A DNA stretch of 36,158 nucleotides from JBEBXQ01 sp040391535 (GTDB taxonomy: Bacteria; Bacteroidota; Bacteroidia; Cytophagales; Spirosomataceae), in assembly GCA_040391535.1 (NCBI GenBank), contig JBEBXQ010000031.1, positions 1 through 36,158 on the forward strand, given 5' to 3'. A model generated the notes under the pieces. That model was not told the origin of the DNA and made no database searches. It saw only the letters and a list, made by a program, of their open reading frames with translations. Shown one piece after another: positions 16,925 to 23,993 of the stretch; within the stretch, counting starts at the first letter, position 1; each line of letters starts with the position of its first letter. Made by a program: the position numbers and the translations under genes.

Positions 16925-18853
16925 ATGTCCTATTTACACGCTCCAAGGCTCGTGTTTACAGGCGATTTCCTTTCGGATGTCAGTACTGTAAATAACGATA
17001 CCGCTCATTATAATAATGAGACTTTCAAACCTGATTTTCAGAAACCAGGCCAGGGCGCTACCAACGGCTGGTGGAATCCGGAAGGCGGTGCCGTTTTTGA
17101 TTTTCAGAACTGCAGGATAAGACAGCTATCCCTGCCTGACGGAACCATTCTCTCTCATCCCTCGCAGGACCCGCTGATCGGGCAGGTAGTGATGGGAGCG
17201 GAAGGGCGTCCTACCGGTAAAATGGTCGATATTGATCCTGACGCGCAAATGTATTCCGCATTGTGGTGTGTTCAGGTAAGGATCTGTACCCGGGATAATG
17301 AACTGCTTTTGCAGGGTGATCTTGACACCACCAGTTTCAGGGATATTCAGATGCGGCAGACCGACGGAGCCAAAAATAACGGGCAGGCCCTGGGTGCTAC
17401 CTGGACCTCCACATTAACCAATGTCCAATGGGGCGAAAAGGCCAATTGGTCTCCTTTTCTGGGGCGGCTCAGGAAAACTACTCAGGAGAATAAGTTGTCA
17501 GTCAATCTGAATTCGTTCGGGTATTATTATGCACATAATGACGGGCGCTTTTCGCTGGGACGCATTTTAGGCTCCATTGGTCCTTATTTCAGTAATGAGC
17601 CCGTTACCTTTGCCGCCGCCCGCAGGCTGTATGGTATTTACCAGCCCGCAGGACAACGCTCTACTTATTTCAGTACGAGTAACTTTCTGGTGGAATATGA
17701 AACAAACAGCGTGACGGTTGACCTGGGAGCCAGCTTTCCGGTAGAGAATTCGCTCGGTGCCATTCATCTGAATCAGCGTCTATACCTGGCAGTGAGTAAA
17801 ATACCGGTTCAGTTTGCACCGGACAGAAACAATCCTGCTTATTATATATCCCAGTCTGATGTGGTCGGGATTGGTATCGTCGGTTATGCATCTGGGAATG
17901 ATTGGCTTATGCAGACCGGTGGCGTAGTTTCTCTCAATAACCTGCCTTCTGAAACCATGCGGCTGCTTACGGATCATCAGCTGTTATTGATTACCATGGT
18001 ACAGGGAAAACCGGATCAGTTCCTGGTGGTTGCGCGCGAAGCTATTGACGGACAGGTGGTACGGGCTGATAATTTTGTTCTGCGGCTGGATTGCCGTGAA
18101 ACGCAGAAAGTGAAATTTCACGCTTACCAATGGGGCAGACCCCTTGCAAACGCACTGATAAAAACCAGCCTTCAGCCGCCGACTCCTGATACACCAGTTG
18201 GTCCCAATAACCCGATTTCTGTCATTTACGGAAATAATTTTCCGCAGGACGGCATTACGTTTGCATCATCTGTCGTAACCGCTGCTGACGGAACCGCAGA
18301 GCTTCAACTAACGGGGAATCCCATTCATAGTCCACGTCATTACATAGACGGTCAAATTTATACATTTGATTATCAGCTTGATGAAGTTGATCCCGCTTTT
18401 GGTACTGAAAATATAGTGGTTCACCTGCGTGATGAGTTTGAAACGATCGAAAATCCGGTCTGGAGCGATATAGTATCCATTATGACCCAATACGGCAATC
18501 TGTATCCGGTTATGAGTAAGTATATCGCCAGCTTTGCTGATCCGGTTGCTCTGATTGAAAAGAAAGACATCTTCATTTTTGCTTTTTCAAGACCTCTCGA
18601 AAATACGATGCACATGCCGGTCACCCGTGATTTGTCAGAAGGAAAAAGGCAGACCATTCTGAACTGGCTTCATCATCCGGTGACAGACGATAAGGGAACT
18701 TCTTCGCATTTGCAGGCTGTTGCAAAACCCGAAAATCCGGTTCCGGAGAATACACCACTGACCGATAACCAGAAGAAATACAAAGAAGCTGTCAGGGCCA
18801 AAAACGGTGCTGTGGCTGAATTTCAGGTTATCGGAAATTTGTTTGAAAATTAA
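16925..18853 (+). CDS. VioB/RebD N-terminal-region-like protein (split subunit)
   Basis: A 642-residue protein with no signal peptide or membrane span. It starts SYLHAPRLVFTGDF, very like the beginning of VioB (an L-D/A-x-P-R-h-x-F-x-G pattern). It also ends with a block (523-585: YGNLYPVMSKYIASFADP ... MPVTRDLSEGK) that matches the region of VioB just before its ferritin-like domain (YPxMSD, PxTRDLS). The middle is beta-rich without recognisable motifs. VioB, RebD and StaD are haem-containing enzymes of about 1000 residues that couple two indole-pyruvate imines. Here the protein stops at the domain border, and the ferritin-like part is the next gene, 28 bp downstream. The similarity is from memory of the VioB sequence and must be tested by profile search. 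Haem ligand not identified. Confidence 0.7.
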   Translation: MSYLHAPRLVFTGDFLSDVSTVNNDTAHYNNETFKPDFQKPGQGATNGWWNPEGGAVFDFQNCRIRQLSLPDGTILSHPSQDPLIGQVVMGAEGRPTGKMVDIDPDAQMYSALWCVQVRICTRDNELLLQGDLDTTSFRDIQMRQTDGAKNNGQALGATWTSTLTNVQWGEKANWSPFLGRLRKTTQENKLSVNLNSFGYYYAHNDGRFSLGRILGSIGPYFSNEPVTFAAARRLYGIYQPAGQRSTYFSTSNFLVEYETNSVTVDLGASFPVENSLGAIHLNQRLYLAVSKIPVQFAPDRNNPAYYISQSDVVGIGIVGYASGNDWLMQTGGVVSLNNLPSETMRLLTDHQLLLITMVQGKPDQFLVVAREAIDGQVVRADNFVLRLDCRETQKVKFHAYQWGRPLANALIKTSLQPPTPDTPVGPNNPISVIYGNNFPQDGITFASSVVTAADGTAELQLTGNPIHSPRHYIDGQIYTFDYQLDEVDPAFGTENIVVHLRDEFETIENPVWSDIVSIMTQYGNLYPVMSKYIASFADPVALIEKKDIFIFAFSRPLENTMHMPVTRDLSEGKRQTILNWLHHPVTDDKGTSSHLQAVAKPENPVPENTPLTDNQKKYKEAVRAKNGAVAEFQVIGNLFEN

Positions 18854-18881
18854 CCACTCCACCCTTTAAAATACGCTGATT

Positions 18882-19922
18882 ATGCTACACATTGATGCCA
18901 TTTATATAAAGAAAATACAACAATCAGGCAGTCTGGCTGAATTGTTCCCCATGCTGCAGAATGCCATTGAGCTTGAGCATTCGACTATTCCTCCCTATCT
19001 GACAGCCTTGTTTTCTATTCAACCGGGGAAGAGCAATGAAGCCCGGAAGATCATTCACTCCATTGTGATTGAGGAAATGATGCACATGACCATCGCAGCC
19101 AATATCCTGAATGCGATCGGAGGAAAACCGCAAATCAATAATCCGGCATTTGTACCTGCATATCCGGGCCCTTTACCGATGGGTATAGGTAACGGGCTGA
19201 TTGTGGGGCTGGAGAAATACTCACTGGAAGTAGTCAAAAAGGTATTTATGGAAATTGAAGAACCTGAAAATCCGCTGGTACTGAAATCTGCAGCTGAAAC
19301 GGAACAAACCTACAGTACAATAGGGGCATTTTACCTGGCTATTCAAAAGAAAATTGAGGAAATTGCTCCTTATGATTTACCAGGAAACAAAGCATACCAG
19401 GTAACATCGTCCTTTTTTGATGCGGATCAGCTTTTCCCGATTTATACGAAAGAGGATGCCATCCATGCGATCAATATTATTGTGGAACAGGGAGAAGGTA
19501 CTTCCACTTCGCCGGTGGATCAGGATGGAGAAATTGCGCATTATTATCGTTTTGAAGAACTGGTCAGGCAACGAAAGCTGATTAAAGATGATAATGCACC
19601 CCATGGGTATTCCTTTTCAGGTGAACCTATCGTATTCAATCCGTCCGACGTATATCCGTTTTTTCCCAACACCAAAATAAACATGCTTAAAAAAGGAACA
19701 GAAGAGTGGAACCGTCTGAACCAGTTTAATACCAGCTACTTTTCATTGCTGGCCGGCTTACATACCACTTTTAACGGAGCACCGGCACAACTGGATAATA
19801 CCATTGGTATTATGTATGATCTGAAACTCACCGCAGAAAAGCTGGGTGCAACCCCGTTCCCGGGAAATCCCGGCTTTACGATCGGTCCGTCTTTTGAATA
19901 TATCCGTCCGAATGAAGCATAG
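18882..19922 (+). CDS. Ferritin-like protein, VioB/RebD C-terminal-domain type
   Basis: A 346-residue cytosolic protein of the ferritin-like family found at the C-terminus of VioB, RebD and StaD (Pfam Ferritin-like, PF12902). Likely non-haem iron ligands are Glu32 in AIELEHSTIPPYL, Glu65 and His68 in IVIEEMMH, then Glu205 in EQGEG (202-206) and His220 with Glu226 in HYYRFEEL. The EQGEG and HYxRFxEL blocks closely parallel VioB. A motif-rich linker (NPAFVPAYPGPLP) follows the second helix, as in the family. It is the last gene of the operon; a hairpin lies just after the stop. With the 642-aa partner it should form the equivalent of one fused enzyme. Substrate is unknown, since no amino-acid oxidase accompanies it. 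Other ferritin-like roles, such as iron storage, are less likely given the partner. Confidence 0.82.
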   Translation: MLHIDAIYIKKIQQSGSLAELFPMLQNAIELEHSTIPPYLTALFSIQPGKSNEARKIIHSIVIEEMMHMTIAANILNAIGGKPQINNPAFVPAYPGPLPMGIGNGLIVGLEKYSLEVVKKVFMEIEEPENPLVLKSAAETEQTYSTIGAFYLAIQKKIEEIAPYDLPGNKAYQVTSSFFDADQLFPIYTKEDAIHAINIIVEQGEGTSTSPVDQDGEIAHYYRFEELVRQRKLIKDDNAPHGYSFSGEPIVFNPSDVYPFFPNTKINMLKKGTEEWNRLNQFNTSYFSLLAGLHTTFNGAPAQLDNTIGIMYDLKLTAEKLGATPFPGNPGFTIGPSFEYIRPNEA

Positions 19923-19931
19923 GTAATTAGA

Positions 19932-19970
19932 TTCCCGTGGCCGGCTTTCAGGCTGGCCACGGGAAATTTT
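19932..19970. terminator. Terminator between convergent genes
   Basis: An 11-bp GC-rich stem (19932-19942 with 19955-19965) and a 12-nt loop, followed on the plus strand by AATTTTATTTTC. It ends the ferritin-like operon and overlaps the 3' end of the opposing serine hydrolase gene. Confidence 0.75.
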
Positions 19971-21306
19971 ATTTTCTGAAAAAATCAAACTTTATATTAC
20001 CCTGCTGAAAATGAAAACCCGTTTTTCCTTCTTTTTCAAAAAATTGCATTCTGATCTGCGCCTTGCTGAATTCAAAATCAGTGGCTGACAGTGCTTTCAG
20101 CGGAAACGCTCCCTGGCCCGTGGCTTGTCCGAAAAACAGGCCGTCTTTCAGAAATACCTGGATGGCAAGCGGAAAGCCTTCCGCGCTGTATTCTCCTTCG
20201 TAACTTTTCAAAACGGATTTGTCTACATCTACTCCCGGCCTGTCAGTCAGATCCGGGAACTGAATGTCATGGCCATAAGCACCGTTTAAGAGCTGAATGG
20301 AAATATCGTTTCCGTCATAATGTTTGTTGCCGTTAATCAATCGTACCAGTACGGTGCGGTCATCCGGATTATAGGCAGCAATGGAATAAAAGGTCTCAAT
20401 ACCTCCGGTATGGCCAAAAAACCGCTGATGCCTGAAAGGAACCGTGAACAGCCCAAGTCCGTAACCTCCCTTTATATCGGTCATTTGTTCCAGGCTTTTG
20501 GAACTAACCAGCCTGCCTCCGAACAACCCTTCCAGAAACAATGCCACATCTTCGGCAGTAGCAGAAATGGCACCTGCTGCCCATGCCCAGTCTGTATTCC
20601 ATTCCGGAGTGGTGGGTTGCCAGCCATTCTCGCCAAAGGTGTAGGATCTGGCCATGTCGGGCACATCAGCCGGCCTGCCCAGTGTGGTCGCCTTTAGTCC
20701 CAGTCTGTCAATAATACGTTGCTGCAGCTGGTTGGCATAAGTATCTCCGCTTACGGCTTCAATAACAGCTCCCAGAAGAATGTAATTGGTATTGCTGTAT
20801 TGAAACGTAGAATCCGGTGTAAAGTCAATAGCCAGGCTTCTGAAGCGTTCAAGGAACTGCGTTTTGGAAACCGGTGTCACTACCTCCGTAAAAAAATCAG
20901 GCTCGCTGGTATAATTATGAAGACCCGACCGGTGGCGCAGTAACATTTCTACTGTTATCAGTTTAGCGTTGGGGATATCAGGGAAATATTTTTCCAGCTT
21001 ATCGTCCGGTTTCAGTTTCCCTTCTTCCATCAACTGCATGATCATGACAGCGGTATAGGTTTTGGTAATGGAACCGATCATAAAGCGGGTTTTGGGAGTA
21101 TTTTTGATCTTTTGTTCTACGTTCTGATATCCGGCCGAGTGCTGATAAAGTGTTTTGCCATCCCGTCTGACAAGGCCATTCACAAAGAAGAGTTCTTTTG
21201 AATCGTATATGTTAAACAGGCTGTCAAGGGCCGACTGGCTTACGCTTTGTGAATTCGTACAGGACGTTGTCGCTATCAGTGCAAGTAAAAGGAAGAGGTA
21301 TCTCAT
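19969..21306 (-). CDS. Serine hydrolase, beta-lactamase/penicillin-binding fold, lipoprotein
   Basis: A 445-residue member of the class C beta-lactamase-like serine hydrolases. The lipobox ATTSC places lipidated Cys16 after a short signal, so the mature protein is likely anchored in the outer membrane. The active-site motif is S79-I-T-K82 (GSITKTYTAVMIMQ), the second motif YSN in FQYSNTNYILLG, and HTGG (FGHTGGIETF) replaces the KTG box. A C-terminal beta-barrel-like extension (about 340-445) resembles the lipocalin-like tails of this family. It may hydrolyse a peptide or ester rather than be a true resistance enzyme; family members vary widely. The start ATG 21306 follows an exact -7 box. It converges on the VioB-like operon but is not part of it. 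Confidence 0.9.
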   Translation of the reverse strand: MRYLFLLLALIATTSCTNSQSVSQSALDSLFNIYDSKELFFVNGLVRRDGKTLYQHSAGYQNVEQKIKNTPKTRFMIGSITKTYTAVMIMQLMEEGKLKPDDKLEKYFPDIPNAKLITVEMLLRHRSGLHNYTSEPDFFTEVVTPVSKTQFLERFRSLAIDFTPDSTFQYSNTNYILLGAVIEAVSGDTYANQLQQRIIDRLGLKATTLGRPADVPDMARSYTFGENGWQPTTPEWNTDWAWAAGAISATAEDVALFLEGLFGGRLVSSKSLEQMTDIKGGYGLGLFTVPFRHQRFFGHTGGIETFYSIAAYNPDDRTVLVRLINGNKHYDGNDISIQLLNGAYGHDIQFPDLTDRPGVDVDKSVLKSYEGEYSAEGFPLAIQVFLKDGLFFGQATGQGAFPLKALSATDFEFSKAQIRMQFFEKEGKTGFHFQQGNIKFDFFRK

Positions 21307-21327
21307 AGCCTATGGATAAGTTATGTT

Positions 21328-21335
21328 CAAATATA
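21328..21335 (-). promoter_or_regulatory. -7 element of the serine hydrolase promoter
   Basis: TATATTTG on the minus strand is an exact TAnnTTTG, 21 nt before the ATG at 21306. No convincing upstream TTTG box at normal spacing. Confidence 0.4.
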
Positions 21336-21441
21336 TCAGAGTAATGACTTACGAAGAAAACAGGAATTGATCAAACGTTTCAGTAAAATAGGATAGAGGG
21401 GAAAAATGAAAGGATCTGCGGTGATATTTTGCGATTCAATG

Positions 21442-22245
21442 CTAACCTTTTTTACTGCTATTGCCTTTTAATATATTGGGGGCATAGCCAAACTCATTTT
21501 TAAAAGCATAAGAGAAATGGGAAAGATTTTCAAATCCAACTTCCAGATAAACATCGCTTGGTTTCCGGTGCTGGTGAGTAATCTGAAAGTGGGCTTCCTG
21601 TAATCGTTTCTTTTTAAGCCAGATTCCCGGTGTTACTCCGAACGTTTTCTGAAAGTCCCGTTTGAATGCAGATAAGCTTCGGCCGGTCAAAAAGGCAAAT
21701 CGTTCCAGACTTAAATTAAAACGGAAATGATGATTCATAAACGCTTCTATATCAATTTTTTCCGGAATGCTGAAATTGAAAAATACGCTTGTAAGTTCCG
21801 GAGCACATTTTAATAAAATCAACAGCAATTCTTCTCTCTTAATATCTGAGAAAGTTTCATCAATTTCTAATGTGCCATTATAGTATGGCTCCAGGGACCG
21901 GATGAAATTATGAATCAGATCGTCTTCCTTTATAAACAGAAAAGCATCATCAGTGGTTGATGCATTGATCGTATAATGATGGCGTTCTGAAAACTGTTTT
22001 AAAAAAGGTTCATCAAGAGTGATGATAATTTTCTCAAACGCATCATTATCCTTGTATTTGGTATATCTGACTAAATGGTTTTTCCGGGCGACACAGTAAT
22101 CGCCCGGTTCCATTGCATAATATTGTCTGCCATCGTAGGCCTTCATCGAACCTTTCAGTAAACACAGAAAGAAATGGTCTGATATAAACTGTTCAGGTGA
22201 TATTTCAGGTCCCAGATGGCAGGACTGTATGTTATTGACCTTCAA
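21442..22245 (-). CDS. AraC family transcriptional regulator
   Basis: A 267-residue regulator. The N-terminal half (about 1-150) looks like a cupin-type ligand pocket (FLCLLKGSMKAYDGRQYYAMEPGDYCVAR). The C-terminal half (about 170-260) carries two helix-turn-helix units: FAFLTGRSLSAFKRDFQKTFG, then VYLEVGFENLSHFSYAFKNEFG followed by the AP-x-x-L ending. It follows the short-chain dehydrogenase gene on the same strand with an 85-bp gap that holds a possible own promoter. A direct repeat upstream of the dehydrogenase has spacing suited to an AraC dimer, so it probably controls that gene. Inducer unknown. Start ATG 22245. Confidence 0.9.
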   Translation of the reverse strand: MKVNNIQSCHLGPEISPEQFISDHFFLCLLKGSMKAYDGRQYYAMEPGDYCVARKNHLVRYTKYKDNDAFEKIIITLDEPFLKQFSERHHYTINASTTDDAFLFIKEDDLIHNFIRSLEPYYNGTLEIDETFSDIKREELLLILLKCAPELTSVFFNFSIPEKIDIEAFMNHHFRFNLSLERFAFLTGRSLSAFKRDFQKTFGVTPGIWLKKKRLQEAHFQITHQHRKPSDVYLEVGFENLSHFSYAFKNEFGYAPNILKGNSSKKG

Positions 22246-22271
22246 TGTAAAATCCTTTTAAATTCCGTTTT

Positions 22272-22279
22272 CAAATTTA
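22272..22279 (-). promoter_or_regulatory. -7 element ahead of the AraC gene
   Basis: TAAATTTG on the minus strand is an exact TAnnTTTG, about 26 nt upstream of the AraC start. An ATTG lies 16 nt farther up, closer than usual. It could allow low-level expression apart from the dehydrogenase. Confidence 0.35.
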
Positions 22280-22330
22280 ATCAATAAGAAAAAAACAATT
22301 GTCCGGATGAGAAAATTATTGTGCCAGGGT

Positions 22331-23242
22331 TTAGAATTGAAACTTGATTTGTGTCGCATTTTCAGCATAATCCCATAATTCTTTTGCCAACAGATCATCA
22401 TTCATTGCAGGCGAACTGTGATTGGATAGTGCCGGGTAACCTGCATATTCTTTTTCACCATCCGGCCCGAAAAACTGTCCGCCTTTTACTGACGGGGCCG
22501 TTGCTGCGAAAAGAGCCGGTAAAGCGCCCTGCCAGGGTTCCATTATTGCTTCAAATTGGGTAAACATTCCTGTAAGTATCTCTGCGGGGATATGGCGTTG
22601 CAAATCAGTTCGGGTAACACCAGGATGTGCCGCTACTGAAAGAACAGATAATCTCTCCGATTTAAGCTTTCTGTCCAACTCATAAGTAAAAAGCAGATCA
22701 GCCAGTTTACTGACTGCATATTCCCGCCATTCATCATAGGGCTTTTCTAGTCGCAGATTATTAAAATCGATACCGTTGGCCAGTGTGGCTGCGCCACTGG
22801 AAAGGGTTACTACCCGCGCGTTTTGTGCATTCTTTAATAAGGGGAGTAAATATCCTGTCAGGGCAAAATGCCCAATGAAATTTACCCCGAATTGCAATTC
22901 AAATCCATCATCGGTTTTTGTAGCCGGAGGAATCATTACACCTGCGTTATTAATCAGAATGTCCAGTTGCTGATGCTTACTTTTAAATTCTTCAGCAAAA
23001 CTCCTTACATGTGCGAGATTAGCCAGATTAAGGACTCCCGCAGACAGATGGCCTTTCCCTTTTTTTTCAGATCGGATTTTCCTTATAGCGGATAATACTT
23101 TGTGCGAATCTCTTGCTGCAAGGGTTACATCAGCTCCGGCTTCGTATAATGCTTTTGCTGTTTCAAACCCTATTCCGGTATTCGCTCCGGTCACTATGAC
23201 ATTTTTACCTGACATATCAGGAATGTTTTCTTTTGTCCACAT
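22331..23242 (-). CDS. Short-chain dehydrogenase/reductase
   Basis: A 303-residue NAD(P)-dependent SDR of the retinol-dehydrogenase/WW-oxidoreductase-like branch. Cofactor site T-G19-A-N-T-G23-I-G25, NNAG motif in LDILINNAGVM, catalytic Ser in VTLSSGAA and the pair Tyr175/Lys179 in YAVSK. The later HPGVTRTDL segment and a long C-terminal tail are usual for this branch, so it looks intact. Substrates of related enzymes include many aldehydes and alcohols; none can be chosen here. The first gene of a unit with the AraC regulator. The start ATG 23242 is preceded by a regulatory repeat region. Confidence 0.93.
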   Translation of the reverse strand: MWTKENIPDMSGKNVIVTGANTGIGFETAKALYEAGADVTLAARDSHKVLSAIRKIRSEKKGKGHLSAGVLNLANLAHVRSFAEEFKSKHQQLDILINNAGVMIPPATKTDDGFELQFGVNFIGHFALTGYLLPLLKNAQNARVVTLSSGAATLANGIDFNNLRLEKPYDEWREYAVSKLADLLFTYELDRKLKSERLSVLSVAAHPGVTRTDLQRHIPAEILTGMFTQFEAIMEPWQGALPALFAATAPSVKGGQFFGPDGEKEYAGYPALSNHSSPAMNDDLLAKELWDYAENATQIKFQF

Positions 23243-23267
23243 ATACCTTAGATTTCATTTGATAATG

Positions 23268-23275
23268 CAAATTTC
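23268..23275 (-). promoter_or_regulatory. Possible -7 element of the SDR gene
   Basis: GAAATTTG on the minus strand matches seven of eight positions of TAnnTTTG. No TTTG box lies at the usual place. Instead the near copy of the direct repeat occupies that position, as expected for an activator-dependent promoter. Confidence 0.3.
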
Positions 23276-23296
23276 AGGTTTGTATAGTCATTATAG

Positions 23297-23336
23297 TTTG
23301 TTGTGGAGTTCAATTTTACTTTGTTGTGGAGCTCAA
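23297..23336 (-). promoter_or_regulatory. Direct repeat, probable AraC-type operator
   Basis: Two 17-nt copies (23297-23313 and 23320-23336) differ at one base. On the minus strand they read TTGAACTCCACAACAAA and TTGAGCTCCACAACAAA, spaced 23 nt start to start, about two helical turns. The near copy overlaps where the -33 box should be. The adjacent AraC gene is the natural candidate to bind. Confidence 0.5.
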
Positions 23337-23595
23337 AAAGACAGAACCTCTCCGGGTGTTGTTTTCTTCCTGAACCACTATAAGCTGATTGGCAATCCTG
23401 CTTATCTATACAGATAGTTGAAAATGTCAGCAGAAACGGACCACACTTCTGCAAAAAAACTTTTATAATTGCAATGAAGAAATGATATAAAAATTCTATG
23501 TTTTGTTTTACATCGAACCTTACCTTTCATTTTTCCTCTATCCGGGCTCTCTTTTCTTCGGAAGAATAACTATATTCAAAAAATAAAGAGCCTTT

Positions 23596-23790
23596 TTGAT
23601 TGCAAAAGGTTGTTATACAACGGAGATCATCCTTAGGGAAACATGGTTAATTACTTTTGTCAGCGAAACCTCCGATGGGAAGTGGTTCATTGATGCAATG
23701 AATAAGGTGACTTCTTATCAGATTACCCCCAAAGGTCTGATGCCAGGGTATCAGACCGACAAGTTTCTGCTCTTTAAACCATTGGAATGA
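23596..23790 (+). pseudogene. Possible coding remnant (64 codons)
   Basis: A 64-codon frame opened by TTG at 23596, without an ATG start. The product has a protein-like look in its second half (SDGKWFIDAMNKVTSYQ ... KFLLFKPLE), like the end of a beta-rich domain. It lacks a normal N-terminus, and I cannot extend it upstream in another frame with confidence. It could be the 3' remnant of a decayed gene or a chance frame. No family identified. Confidence 0.25.
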
Positions 23791-23912
23791 TTTCCGGTAT
23801 CCTGGCCTGGGATACTAAAGACAGTCTTTAAATCATGTTGAGGAATCAGCTGCATTCTTTTCTGGCTTATATGAAATAATGTGTTGCGGCCTTCAAAATC
23901 TGTATATTCTTA

Positions 23913-23920
23913 TAGCTTTG
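23913..23920 (+). promoter_or_regulatory. -7 element for the TonB receptor operon
   Basis: TAGCTTTG is an exact TAnnTTTG, 73 nt before the ATG at 23994. No clear -33 box at usual spacing, so activation by another factor is possible. Confidence 0.35.
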
Positions 23921-23993
23921 TTTAATTTCTGTATATTGCCGGATACCAGACATTATACCGATACGTTATAGCCATATTCTTTAGCCATGTGAT

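Larger units (their letters stand above)
23243..23993. other. Long divergent intergenic region, SDR to TonB receptor
   Basis: About 750 bp. It holds, from left to right, the SDR promoter with its direct repeat (23297-23336), a low-complexity stretch, a possible degenerate coding remnant (23596-23790, plus) and the TonB receptor promoter. Nothing else recognisable, and no terminator that would close a complete gene here. Confidence 0.5.

Noticed and set aside
19969..21306. Antibiotic-resistance beta-lactamase
   Set aside because: HTGG replaces the KTG box and a C-terminal extension is present, as in the broad esterase/peptidase-like serine hydrolase group. No resistance context.
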